From Terriglobia bacterium (lineage in GTDB: Bacteria > Acidobacteriota > Terriglobia > Bryobacterales > Bryobacteraceae): 44,297 nucleotides of DNA. The notes beneath the pieces were generated by a model, which saw nothing but the letters and a program-made list of their open reading frames with translations, did not search any database and was not told the origin of the DNA. Location: assembly GCA_020073365.1 (NCBI GenBank), contig JAIQFL010000052.1:1-44297 (forward strand). The letters run 5' to 3'. A program made the translations under genes and the position numbers. Below, piece by piece: positions 6,346-14,334 of the stretch. Positions within the stretch are counted from its first letter, which is position 1. Each line of letters starts with the position of its first letter.

Positions 6346-8529
6346 ATGCGTTTCTACGTTAAGGGCCTGCTGGCCTGCTGCCTGCTTTTTTCCGCCTGCC
6401 TTTCGGCCGCCGAGGTCAAAGGTAAGGTTGTCGATCCATCGGGAGCGCCTATTTCCGGCGCCCAGGTTTCGATCGTGACCCGCGTCGGAGTGGAGGTGCA
6501 AACTGTCTCCGCGCCAAGTGGCGCTTTTCAACTGCCCGCACCCGAGCGCCCGGGCGCGAGACTGGTGATCACCGCGCCGGGCTTCAGTACCCGGACGGTG
6601 CCGCTCGAATCCGCGGCTTCCGTGCAACTCGAAATCGCGCCGCTGGTGGATTCGGTGCGCGTGGTCGGTTCCGCGATTGACGTCCTTGCCAGCCAACAGG
6701 GCGGCAGCGTCAGCATCGTTCCGCGGGAGGAAATCGGCGAGCGCAACGAGCCCTTCGCGATGGACCTGCTGCGCTACCTGCCAGGCATGACTTTCAACCA
6801 GACGGGTGCGGCGGGCGGCGTGACCAACCTGTTTCTGCGCGGCGGCAACTCCAATTTCCCCCTGGTGCGGATCGATGGCGTCCCGGTGGTTGGGTTTGGC
6901 GGCGGTCTGGGTTTCGATTTCGCGCACATCCCCAGCCAGGCGCTGGACCACATCGAAGTGGTTCGCGGGCCGCAATCGGCCGTCTACGGACCCTATGCCA
7001 ACAGCGGCGTGATCGATTTTGTGACGCGTACGCCGGAGGCTTCGCCCGAAATCGAACTGCTGGCGGAGGGCGGATCTTACCACGAGCGGAGATTCGGCAT
7101 CGCGGCTACCGGGATGCTGGCGGGTTTCGGCATTGCGGCATCGGCATCGCGGATTGACGACGATGGGCTGGTGGCGAACAACGACTACCGCAATGCGGAC
7201 GTGATGCTCAACGTCACGCGGCGCTTTGGCCGCCAGCGGTTGTCTCTCCATGGCGATTTCGATTCCAACGATGTGGGAGAACCGGGAGCATGGGGCTCCG
7301 ATCCGAAGCATACCTTCACGGGCATCGACCTGGTGAGCCGCGCCCAGAATAACTTTTCGAACTACGCGGTTCACTATGAGGCCGATGTTTCCGCGCGCGT
7401 GCGCCAGGAAGTGACCGGCAGCTTCTTCCTCGACAACAATGGCTTCCGCAGCCGGTTCGGGTTCAGCTTCAATAAGGATATCCGCGGACAAGCCGAGGCG
7501 CGCACCATTGTGAGCGTAACGCCGCACTACACCGCGGCGTTCGGCGTGAGCCTGGGCCGCGAAGAAGTGAAGAACACGTTTATCACCGATGCCGGCTTTC
7601 AGGATTTCCCGCTACGGCGGGATGACGTCGCGGTGTACCTGGAAAACCGTTTCGCGATCGGCGGGCGGCTGTTCCTGAACGCCGGGGTGCGCGGGGAATT
7701 CTTCCGCACCCCCTCCATTCCGCCAGACGGTTTTTCGCGGCCGCTCTTTCCGCAAAACTCGATTTCACGCGCCAATCCGAAGATTGCCGCCGCCTATGTG
7801 CTGGCGCCGGGGACCCACGCGCACGCCTCATTCGGCACCGGCATCCGTCCGCCATCGGGGTTCGAACTCGCCTTCACCAATAACCCCGCGCTCAAGCCGG
7901 AGCGAACTCGCAGCTTCGATGCCGGCATCGAACAGAGGCTGTTCCACAACCGGCTGCTGGTGGACGGCACCTGGTTCTACAACCGCTACTACAATCTGAT
8001 CGTCACGCTGGGCGGATCGCTGGCCACGCTGAGCCACTATCAATCGGACAATCTGGCGAATTCCCGCGCGCAGGGTGCGGAGTTTTCCGCGAGCCTGCGC
8101 CCCGCGCGGTGGCTGTTCGTGAGGGGGTCCTACACGCTGCTCGAAACGCGCATCCTTTCGCTCGACGGATCCAGCAACCTTGCGCCGCGATTCTTCCAGG
8201 TGGGTCAGCCGTTGACCCGCCGGCCCGAGAATGCCGGCGCCCTGGTGGCGAGCTTCACGCGCGGCCGCGTGTCGGCCGATGTGACCGGGTACTTTCGCGG
8301 CAAGGCGCTGTTCGAAGAGCCCGCCCTGGGAGCGAGTAACGGCCTCTTCTGGAACCCCGGCTACGCCAATTTCGGCATCAACCTGAATTACACGCTGGCG
8401 CGAGGGCTGACGGCGTATGGCAACTTGCGCAATGCTCTGAACCAGCACTATGAAGAAGTATTCGGCTTCCCTTCGCCGCGTCTGAATTTTGTGGCGGGAA
8501 TCAAATGGAGGCTTTCGAAACAACAGTAG
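6346..8529 (+). CDS. btuB: TonB-dependent vitamin B12 receptor, BtuB-like
   Basis: A 727-residue outer-membrane receptor. A signal peptide (about 1-21) is followed by a carboxypeptidase-regulatory-like beta-sandwich (about 23-105, VKGKVVDPSGAPISGAQVSI). Then come the plug (about 120-230, with NLFLRGGNSNFPLVRIDGVPV and HIEVVRGPQSAVYGPYANSGVIDFVT) and a beta-barrel to the end. The riboswitch directly upstream and the adenosyltransferase downstream mark the substrate as a corrinoid. Import needs the TonB-ExbBD complex, which is not encoded here. GGGAGGAG lies 6 nt before the ATG. The extra N-terminal sandwich domain is typical of acidobacterial and Bacteroidetes receptors and is absent from E. 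coli BtuB. Confidence 0.9.
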   Translation: MRFYVKGLLACCLLFSACLSAAEVKGKVVDPSGAPISGAQVSIVTRVGVEVQTVSAPSGAFQLPAPERPGARLVITAPGFSTRTVPLESAASVQLEIAPLVDSVRVVGSAIDVLASQQGGSVSIVPREEIGERNEPFAMDLLRYLPGMTFNQTGAAGGVTNLFLRGGNSNFPLVRIDGVPVVGFGGGLGFDFAHIPSQALDHIEVVRGPQSAVYGPYANSGVIDFVTRTPEASPEIELLAEGGSYHERRFGIAATGMLAGFGIAASASRIDDDGLVANNDYRNADVMLNVTRRFGRQRLSLHGDFDSNDVGEPGAWGSDPKHTFTGIDLVSRAQNNFSNYAVHYEADVSARVRQEVTGSFFLDNNGFRSRFGFSFNKDIRGQAEARTIVSVTPHYTAAFGVSLGREEVKNTFITDAGFQDFPLRRDDVAVYLENRFAIGGRLFLNAGVRGEFFRTPSIPPDGFSRPLFPQNSISRANPKIAAAYVLAPGTHAHASFGTGIRPPSGFELAFTNNPALKPERTRSFDAGIEQRLFHNRLLVDGTWFYNRYYNLIVTLGGSLATLSHYQSDNLANSRAQGAEFSASLRPARWLFVRGSYTLLETRILSLDGSSNLAPRFFQVGQPLTRRPENAGALVASFTRGRVSADVTGYFRGKALFEEPALGASNGLFWNPGYANFGINLNYTLARGLTAYGNLRNALNQHYEEVFGFPSPRLNFVAGIKWRLSKQQ

Positions 8530-8539
8530 ATGAACATAT

Positions 8540-8625
8540 GTGGGGCAGGATGGTATCCTGCGTGCCGGTTGGCAACCGGCACCGGGCGGGTCATCAACCC
8601 GCCGCAGGTTGCCAACCTGCCCCAC
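8540..8625 (+). repeat. Multi-hairpin branched palindromic element
   Basis: A perfect 10-bp outer stem (GTGGGGCAGG at 8540-8549 with CCTGCCCCAC at 8616-8625) encloses further perfect palindromes. These are CAGGAT/ATCCTG (8547-8561), GTGCCGGTT/AACCGGCAC (8563-8583), GCGGGT/ACCCGC (8586-8602) and GCAGGTT/AACCTGC (8604-8620). It fills the gap between the receptor and adenosyltransferase genes. It may be a mobile intergenic repeat or an RNA structure that tunes downstream expression. The GTGGGGCAGG start resembles other elements in this window. Confidence 0.7.
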
Positions 8626-8642
8626 GAGCCACGCAGAGCCCT

Positions 8643-9281
8643 ATGAGTAAAGAACCGTTTGATACGCCGCGCCTCGCGATCAATCGCGTGTACACCCGGC
8701 AGGGCGACCAGGGCGAGACCGCCTTGGCCGGCGGGCAGCGCGTTCCTAAGGACGGCCTCCGCATCGAAGGCTACGGCACCGTCGATGAGCTCAACGCATT
8801 TCTGGGCGCGGCGCGCGCCACCGCAACCGAGCTGGCTGCCCTCGAACCGCAGATCGCCCTGCTGGCTGCCATCCTGCTGCGGGTGCAGCACGAGCTTTTC
8901 AACCTGGGCTCGATTCTGGCCACCCTGCCCGAAGACGTCCACCCGAAACAGGCGCGCGTGACGGACGCTGAGGTGGCCCAGCTCGAAAAAGAAATGGATC
9001 GCATGAATGAAGAGTTGCCCCCGTTGCGCTCCTTCGTGCTGCCGGGCGGCAGCCGGCTCAACGCCGAGCTGCACATCTGCCGCACGGTCTGCCGCCGGGC
9101 CGAACGCGCTTGCGTCACGCTGAGCCGCGCGGAAAACGTTCCGCCGGAAGCCGTCCGCTATCTCAACCGTCTGAGCGACGCGCTGTTCGTCTGCAGCCGT
9201 TGGGCGAGCCATGTTACCGGAACGCCCGAGACTTTGTGGGAACCGAACCGGTCTACCACCGGATGGTCGGATAGATTCTGA
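8643..9281 (+). CDS. Cob(I)alamin adenosyltransferase, PduO type
   Basis: A 212-residue PduO/EutT-class ATP:cob(I)alamin adenosyltransferase, making coenzyme B12 from ATP and reduced cobalamin. Family marks are the ATP-binding N terminus (VYTRQGDQGETALAGGQRVPKD), the GYGTVDELNAFLGAARA helix, LPGGSRLNAELHICRTVCRRAERACV and the closing NRLSDALFVCSRWASH. It has the usual trimeric five-helix length. The ATG at 8643 is chosen because the family N terminus begins there, although the frame is open further upstream. It is the second gene of the riboswitch-controlled unit, after the structured element at 8540-8625. Confidence 0.93.
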   Translation: MSKEPFDTPRLAINRVYTRQGDQGETALAGGQRVPKDGLRIEGYGTVDELNAFLGAARATATELAALEPQIALLAAILLRVQHELFNLGSILATLPEDVHPKQARVTDAEVAQLEKEMDRMNEELPPLRSFVLPGGSRLNAELHICRTVCRRAERACVTLSRAENVPPEAVRYLNRLSDALFVCSRWASHVTGTPETLWEPNRSTTGWSDRF

Positions 9282-9307
9282 TAGATAATGTGTTAAAGGA
9301 GAAATCG

Positions 9308-9847
9308 ATGCAGAAGAAAACTGCTGACGGCAACATCCGGCCGCTGGCCATCGGGCTCATCATCCTGGCGGGTCTGATCCGCGTGGTCCAGAACGTAAAC
9401 TTCGCTCCCGTGGGGGCCGTGAGCCTCTTCTGCGGCGCGCGCATGCGGGGCTGGCAGGCCTACTTCCTGCCGCTGGCTTTGATGGCCGTGACGGACCCGT
9501 TCCTGGGCGGCTATTCCGCCGCGACGCCACTGATCTATGCGAGCTTCCTGGTCAACGTCTGGATCGGCACCCGTCTTCGCAAGTCGGAGAATCCGCTGTG
9601 GATTGGATCGGCCGCGGTGCTGGGGAGCGTACAGTTCTTCCTGCTCACCAACTTCGCCTGGCTGGCGGGCAGCTCAATGTACCCCCACACGCTGGCGGGC
9701 GTTTTGAGCTGCTACGCCGCGGGCATTCCGTTCTTCTGGCGTACGCTGGCGTCGGACCTATTCTATTCGGGCGTGCTGTTCGGCCTGCATGCCGTGCTGA
9801 GCCGTACCGTGGTCCGCTCCGAGCGGGTGGCGGCGCAGGCAGCGTAG
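9308..9847 (+). CDS. DUF6580-family membrane protein in the B12 operon
   Basis: A 179-residue integral membrane protein with about five hydrophobic segments (LAIGLIILAGLIRVV, YFLPLALMAVTDPFLGGY, LIYASFLVNVWIG, WIGSAAVLGSVQFFLLTNFAWLA, DLFYSGVLFGLHAVL). The pattern NFAPVGAVSLFCGARM, then SSMYPHTLAGVLSCYAAGIPFFWRTLASDL, is that of DUF6580, whose fold resembles substrate-binding (S) components of ECF transporters. AAAGGAG lies 7 nt before the ATG at 9308, which is preferred over the ATG at 9290. It follows the adenosyltransferase by 26 nt, so it is probably under riboswitch control. A corrinoid-uptake role is inferred from context only. Confidence 0.82.
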   Translation: MQKKTADGNIRPLAIGLIILAGLIRVVQNVNFAPVGAVSLFCGARMRGWQAYFLPLALMAVTDPFLGGYSAATPLIYASFLVNVWIGTRLRKSENPLWIGSAAVLGSVQFFLLTNFAWLAGSSMYPHTLAGVLSCYAAGIPFFWRTLASDLFYSGVLFGLHAVLSRTVVRSERVAAQAA

Positions 9848-9899
9848 TGCGAAGACCCTGCTCGTCTGAGGAGCCAAAGGAACGCCCGCAGATGGGCGC

Positions 9900-11645
9900 A
9901 TGATGGCGAATACGCGCTGGCTGCTCCCCCGGCCCGATCCCAGTGAAATCGACGTTCTCGCTTCCGCTTTGCGGATTGGCCGCCTCGCGGCGGCGGTTCT
10001 GGTCCATCGCGGCTTCTCGGATCCGGACGCTGCACGCCGCTTCCTCGCGCCGTCGCTGGACGACCTGCACGATCCCCTCAGCTTGCGGGATATGCCGCAG
10101 GCCATCGAGCGTCTCCGGAAGGCCATCGGCTCGGGCGAGAAGATCCTTATTTACGGCGACTATGACGTGGATGGCACCAGCGCTGTCGTGATCCTGACCA
10201 AGGCCATCGAACTCGCGGGCGGCGCGGCCAGCTACCACGTCCCGCACCGCCTGAAGGACGGGTACGGGATGCGCCCCGAGGTGGTGGAAAGGGCCGCTGC
10301 GGAAGGGGTGAACCTGATCGTCAGCGTCGACACAGGAATCCGCGCATCCGAAGTAGTCGGGCGCGCCAATGAACTCTGCATCGACGTGATCGTCACCGAC
10401 CATCATTTGCCTGAGGCCGAGTTGCCGCCGGCGTTGGCGGTTCTGAACCCCAACCGTCCCAACTGCCCCTATCCGGAAAAGAACCTGTGCGGCGCCGGGG
10501 TGGCCTTCAAGCTGGTGCAGGCACTGCTGGCCACGCTGGAGTGGCCGGCCGACAAGGTGCGCCGCGTTTCCGAGTCGTTTTTGAAACTGGTGGCCATCGC
10601 CACCGTGGCCGATGTCGTGCCGCTGACCGGCGAAAACCGCATCATGGTCAAGCACGGACTGGACGGCCTTCGGGACGTGCGCAATCCGGGTCTGCGGGCG
10701 ATTCTCGATGTGGCCGGTTTTACCAAAGAAAACGTACCCACGGCGCGCCAGGTGGCCTTTCAAATCGCGCCGCGGATGAACGCCGCGGGCCGCATGGACA
10801 CGGCCAAGGCGGTGGTGGAGTTGTTCCTGACCAGCGACTCGTCGCGCGCGCGCGACCTGGCGCGGCAACTCCACGAGCAGAACGCGGAGCGCCGGTTGGT
10901 GGAGGATGAAATCCGCGACACCTGCGAGCGAATCGCGGTGGACGAATCGGCGGCCGCCCTGGTCTACTACGCCGAGAACTGGCATCGCGGCGTGCTGGGG
11001 ATCGTGGCGAGCCGCCTGGTGGAGCGCCTCCATCGCCCGGTATTCGTGCTCAGCCGCAATCCGGAGGATGGACTGGCGCAAGGCTCGGGCCGCAGCATCC
11101 CCGCGTTTCATCTGCTCGAAGCCTTGGAAGCCATGCCCGATCTTTTCCTGCGGTTCGGCGGCCACAAGCACGCCGCGGGCGTGTCACTGGAAGCCGCGCG
11201 GGTGGAGGAATTCCGCGAGCGGTTCAATGCGTATGCGGCGGCCCGCCTCTCGGCTGCGGACTTCCTGCCGCAGGTGACCGTCGACGCCGTGGTCGAACTG
11301 CGCGACATCAATGAGCGCACCGTACAGGATGTGTTCACGCTGGCGCCGTTCGGACACAGCAACCCGCTCCCGGTCTTCGCCGCCCTGGATGTGGAGATCG
11401 CCGGGCCGCCGGCGGTTTGGAGCGAGAAGCATCTGAAGGTGATGGTGCGTCAGAATGGCCGCACGCTCGCGTTGAAGGCCTGGAATTTCGCCGCACGCGC
11501 AGACGAACTGGCGACCGGCGCGCGGCTGGATGTGGCATTTGCGTTGGAAGAGGATGCGTACTCCGCGGCCCGGGGCTATCCTGGCTGGTGCGCGGTTCTC
11601 CGGGAGGTCCGGCCCGCATTGCAGACAAGAGAGGTAAACGCATGA
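9900..11645 (+). CDS. recJ: Single-stranded-DNA-specific exonuclease RecJ
   Basis: A 581-residue RecJ, a 5'-3' ssDNA exonuclease acting in recombination and mismatch or base-excision repair. The DHH phosphoesterase core shows YGDYDVDGTSA (Asp87, Asp89 and Asp91 among the metal ligands), VSVDTGI and VTDHHLPEAELPPALAVLNP. GAGVAFKLVQAL and the DHHA1 part (RMNAAGRMDTAKAVVELF, WHRGVLGIVASRLVERLHRPVFVLS, FGGHKHAAG) follow, then an OB-like C-terminal domain. The length is normal. Adjacent ATGs lie at 9900 and 9903. It is 52 nt after the DUF6580 gene and may be read through from the B12 unit, though there is no functional link. Confidence 0.95.
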   Translation: MMANTRWLLPRPDPSEIDVLASALRIGRLAAAVLVHRGFSDPDAARRFLAPSLDDLHDPLSLRDMPQAIERLRKAIGSGEKILIYGDYDVDGTSAVVILTKAIELAGGAASYHVPHRLKDGYGMRPEVVERAAAEGVNLIVSVDTGIRASEVVGRANELCIDVIVTDHHLPEAELPPALAVLNPNRPNCPYPEKNLCGAGVAFKLVQALLATLEWPADKVRRVSESFLKLVAIATVADVVPLTGENRIMVKHGLDGLRDVRNPGLRAILDVAGFTKENVPTARQVAFQIAPRMNAAGRMDTAKAVVELFLTSDSSRARDLARQLHEQNAERRLVEDEIRDTCERIAVDESAAALVYYAENWHRGVLGIVASRLVERLHRPVFVLSRNPEDGLAQGSGRSIPAFHLLEALEAMPDLFLRFGGHKHAAGVSLEAARVEEFRERFNAYAAARLSAADFLPQVTVDAVVELRDINERTVQDVFTLAPFGHSNPLPVFAALDVEIAGPPAVWSEKHLKVMVRQNGRTLALKAWNFAARADELATGARLDVAFALEEDAYSAARGYPGWCAVLREVRPALQTREVNA

Positions 11646-11823
11646 GGAAAGCGGCCCGCGCGGCGGGACGCGGAAGGTCATCCTGGATATTGGGAACTGG
11701 GGCGGCACCGCTTTGCCCGGCAGCATCTTCAGGTGGCGCGTCACATTCAGCATCGTTTAAGACCCTTTCAGCACCGGGCAGGCGTTGTGAGCGGCACATC
11801 CCATCTGGTAAACTGCAATTGCC

Positions 11824-12141
11824 ATGAGTCGAACAGTTCAACTGTCAAACCGCAAACTCAGGACCATCGTTACCGTGAAGAACAAATTTCAGGTGGTCAT
11901 CCCTCAACGGGTCCGGGAGCAGGTCGGCGTCGCGATCGGCGATGTACTCGAGGCCAGGGCCGTAAACGGCAAGATCATCTTCGAGCCGAAGTCAATTGTG
12001 GACCGCGGCATCGCCGAAGGGCTCGAAGACATCAGAAATGGGCGCGTCCACGGACCGTACCGTTCGACCAAAGAAGCGATGAAGGCGTTCCAAGACCGAA
12101 CCGCCGCGCTTTCCAAGCGTCCAAAGCGGACGGCCTCGTAA
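11824..12141 (+). CDS. AbrB/MazE-type antitoxin
   Basis: A 105-residue protein with an N-terminal SpoVT-AbrB swapped-hairpin DNA-binding domain (TIVTVKNKFQVVIPQRVREQVGVAIGDVLEARAVNGKIIFEP). A charged C-terminal tail follows (IAEGLEDIRNGRVHGPYRSTKEAMKAFQ) of the kind that wraps around a toxin. It ends 3 nt before a RelE-like toxin gene, so it is most likely the antitoxin and autorepressor of that pair. Confidence 0.88.
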   Translation: MSRTVQLSNRKLRTIVTVKNKFQVVIPQRVREQVGVAIGDVLEARAVNGKIIFEPKSIVDRGIAEGLEDIRNGRVHGPYRSTKEAMKAFQDRTAALSKRPKRTAS

Positions 12142-12144
12142 CTG

Positions 12145-12390
12145 ATGGATCTCATTTTTTCCGAGCGGTTTGACCGAAGTCTCCGCCAGGCGCCCGCAGC
12201 GGTGCAACGAGCGTTCTGGAAGCAGGTTGGATTCCTCTTATCAAACTCGAACCATCCGTCGCTGCGGGCCAAGAAGTACCAAGGCGCCGACGACGTCTGG
12301 CAGGCACGCGTGAACCGCGACTGGCGGTTCTATTTCAGGATCATTGACGATAAGTACTGCCTGGTTGACATTACCGCGCACCCGAAGTGA
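12145..12390 (+). CDS. RelE/ParE-superfamily toxin
   Basis: An 81-residue RelE-fold protein. Family pattern: LIFSERFDRSLRQAPAAVQRAFWKQVGFL (two N-terminal helices), then LRAKKYQGADDVWQARVNRDWRFYFRIIDDKYCLVDITAHPK (the beta-sheet). Arg55, Arg58 and Arg61 fall where RelE-type interferases carry basic catalytic residues, and a His lies near the C terminus. It probably cuts mRNA on the ribosome. An AbrB-type antitoxin beside a RelE-type toxin is a less common pairing than AbrB with MazF or PIN. Confidence 0.87.
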   Translation: MDLIFSERFDRSLRQAPAAVQRAFWKQVGFLLSNSNHPSLRAKKYQGADDVWQARVNRDWRFYFRIIDDKYCLVDITAHPK

Positions 12391-12435
12391 TCCCCGTTCC
12401 TGGCCTTCATTCTGCAATCATCCCAATTCCTAGAG

Positions 12436-12714
12436 TTGGTGACCAAATACCGAACTGACACAAAGCTTAGGTTCGACGCCTTGTTAGATGCCCAACACAG
12501 CACGGAAGAGCATCTTGCACGGCTCGCCGACGCTCAGGCTACGGAGCAGAAGGCCTCGCAGTTGGCCGCCGCTCAGCTATGGACCGAACAGGTACTGCGC
12601 GCACTGATCGATTCAGTGAAGCACCCCGGGGATCGGCCACGGCGAGTAACCCTACTCCCACACCGCCCGCACACTCTTTTCCACCGGTTCCAGTTCCGCT
12701 ATCTCCACGCCTAG
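12436..12714 (+). CDS. Possible small coiled-coil protein or remnant
   Basis: An open frame from TTG 12436 or GTG 12439. Its first 60 residues look like genuine coiled coil (LLDAQHSTEEHLARLADAQATEQKASQLAAAQLWTEQVLRALIDSV), resembling small acidobacterial and cyanobacterial coiled-coil proteins. The last 25 residues (PHRPHTLFHRFQFRYLHA) lie antisense to the end of rmuC and look unnatural. The original stop may have been lost by a frameshift near 12640. Weak; no function is proposed. Confidence 0.3.
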   Translation: MVTKYRTDTKLRFDALLDAQHSTEEHLARLADAQATEQKASQLAAAQLWTEQVLRALIDSVKHPGDRPRRVTLLPHRPHTLFHRFQFRYLHA

Positions 12715-13794
12715 CGGCGCGGTCTTCAGTTCCGCGAATTTCCGCGCGCTCACCATGACGCGGCTTTCAAATGAACCGGCGGCAGCGTTGTAGGCTTCCA
12801 CCGCGCGCTCCAGGCTCTTCCCCATCCGGTTCCAATGGTCGCCCATATCGGACAGGCGTTTGAACAGCTCTTTGCCCAGGGTGCTGATCTCGGCGGCGTT
12901 TTGAGCGAGCTTCTCCTGACGCCATCCGTAGGCCACCGCGCGCAACAACGCGATCAGGGTGGTGGGAGTCGCCAGAATAATATTCTGCTCCACGCCGGCC
13001 TCGATCAGCGACGGATCGCTCTCCAGCGCGGCGCTGAAGAAGCACTCGCCCGGCAGGAAGAGTACGGCGAATTCGGGCGCGTGGTCGAACTGCTCCCAAT
13101 AGGATTTGCGGCCCAGCGCTGCGATCTGCGCGCGCACCTGGCGGGCGTGGTCCGCGAACCGTGCCTTGCGACTGTGCTCGTCCCCGGCTTCGATGGCGCG
13201 GAGGTAGGCATCCAGGGGCGTCTTGGCGTCCACCACAATGGTCTTGCCGGCGGGCAATCGGACCAGCAGGTCGGGGCGGATGCGGACGTCCTCGGAAGTG
13301 ACCGTGGTCTGCGTGACGAAATCGCAATGGTCCAGCATACCGGCCATTTCCACCACCCGGCGCAACTGGATTTCGCCCCAGTGGCCGCGCACGCCCGGGG
13401 TGCGGAGCGCCGTGACCAGCTTGCCGGTTTCGGCGCGAAGCTGCGCCTGTGTTTCGAGGAGGCTGCGGACCTGCTCATGGAGCGCGGCATAAGCGCCCGA
13501 CCGGGCCTTCTCCAACTCCTGGATCTTGGAGTCGACCTTGTCGAGCGACGCGCGCACCGGGGTCACCATGGCGACGATCGCCTGCTGGCGCATCTCCAGG
13601 TCGCCGCGCGCGGCCTCCTGGGTTTCGGCCAGCGACGCCTTGGCAAGGTCGAGGAAGGCCTGGTTGTTGCGAGCCAGGGCGTCGGAGGAAAGAGCCTTAA
13701 ACGCGTTCTCGGCTTCCCGCTGGCGCCAGCGCAGCACCAGCCACGCAAGGGCGAAGCCGGCAATAAAACAGAGCACCGGCAGAATGTCTTGCAT
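12652..13794 (-). CDS. rmuC: DNA recombination protein RmuC
   Basis: A 380-residue RmuC homologue. An N-terminal membrane anchor (ILPVLCFIAGFALAWLVLRW) is followed by a long coiled coil (about residues 25-120). The RmuC nuclease-like core comes next (TPGVRGHWGEIQLRRVVEMAGMLDHCDF, RIRPDLLVRLPAGKTIVVDAKTPLDAYL, EFAVLFLPGECFFSAAL, NIILATPTTLIALLRAVAYGWRQEKLAQNA). The VVDAKTPLDAY block resembles PD-(D/E)xK nucleases. RmuC limits inversions at short inverted repeats in E. coli, which is of interest here because palindromic repeats are common. It probably forms its own unit, 150 nt after the BlaI-type gene. Confidence 0.93.
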   Translation of the reverse strand: MQDILPVLCFIAGFALAWLVLRWRQREAENAFKALSSDALARNNQAFLDLAKASLAETQEAARGDLEMRQQAIVAMVTPVRASLDKVDSKIQELEKARSGAYAALHEQVRSLLETQAQLRAETGKLVTALRTPGVRGHWGEIQLRRVVEMAGMLDHCDFVTQTTVTSEDVRIRPDLLVRLPAGKTIVVDAKTPLDAYLRAIEAGDEHSRKARFADHARQVRAQIAALGRKSYWEQFDHAPEFAVLFLPGECFFSAALESDPSLIEAGVEQNIILATPTTLIALLRAVAYGWRQEKLAQNAAEISTLGKELFKRLSDMGDHWNRMGKSLERAVEAYNAAAGSFESRVMVSARKFAELKTAPLGVEIAELEPVEKSVRAVWE

Positions 13795-13944
13795 TGCTTC
13801 TATTATTGCTCGATTGAGGCGGGCGTGCGGGCTTGTTACGGGCCTGGGGGCCGGGGCCGCCTGTTCGCCGGACTCTGAAGTGTACTCTGAAGCCGCCAGC
13901 GCGAATGGCGCTTCCGAGTAGCGGGCAGAGTGCGGGCAAGGTTC

Positions 13945-14334
13945 CTACAGCAGCACCGGGTCAATGCGGTTATCCGCTTCGACCGGCGCCGAGGCGGCGG
14001 TCGTCACGGGGACCTCGGGCCTTTGCAGGAACACCATGAGCTGTTCCTGGGAACCGTCGAAGAACCCCTCCAGCAGTTCGCGGATGGCTGCCCGCCGCAT
14101 GGAATCGCGTGACGCCTGGGGAGAATACACGAAGGCCCGCCCCACTTTTCGGCGCGTGATCTTTCCCTTGCGCACCAGGCGGTCGAGCACCGTCATGATG
14201 GTGGTGTAGGCCAGCGGACGGGCCTGCGCCACGATCTGCTGCACATCCTTTACGTTTCCCTCGTGAAGCGACCACAGCGCCGAGAGGCACAACAGTTCGA
14301 GCGGTGGAAGGACGTCGCGCGCGGATTTCGGCAT
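13945..14334 (-). CDS. BlaI/MecI-family transcriptional repressor
   Basis: A 129-residue winged-helix repressor of the BlaI/MecI/CopY family. LPPLELLCLSALWSLHEGNVKDVQQIV and AYTTIMTVLDRLVRKGKITRRKVGRAFVYSP make up the DNA-binding domain; MRRAAIRELLEGFFDGSQEQLMVFL is the dimerisation helix pair. BlaI usually sits with a BlaR1-type M56 peptidase sensor, but none is seen here. Its ATG shares one base with the stop of the upstream HD gene (TGATG), so translation is coupled. The targets are unknown. Confidence 0.9.
   Translation of the reverse strand: MPKSARDVLPPLELLCLSALWSLHEGNVKDVQQIVAQARPLAYTTIMTVLDRLVRKGKITRRKVGRAFVYSPQASRDSMRRAAIRELLEGFFDGSQEQLMVFLQRPEVPVTTAASAPVEADNRIDPVLL

Noticed and set aside
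6112..7527. A 471-codon minus-strand frame opposite the riboswitch and TonB receptor
   Set aside because: The plus strand has an unmistakable riboswitch and receptor. The antisense frame is rich in His and Arg with no domain, as expected for GC-rich antisense.
9645..11171. A 508-codon minus-strand frame opposite recJ
   Set aside because: RecJ motifs on the plus strand are complete; the antisense product has no motif or good start.
11642..11827. A 61-codon frame starting in an ATGA overlap with recJ
   Set aside because: The overlap is attractive, but the product is low complexity, has no similarity I recognise, and runs into the start of the AbrB gene.
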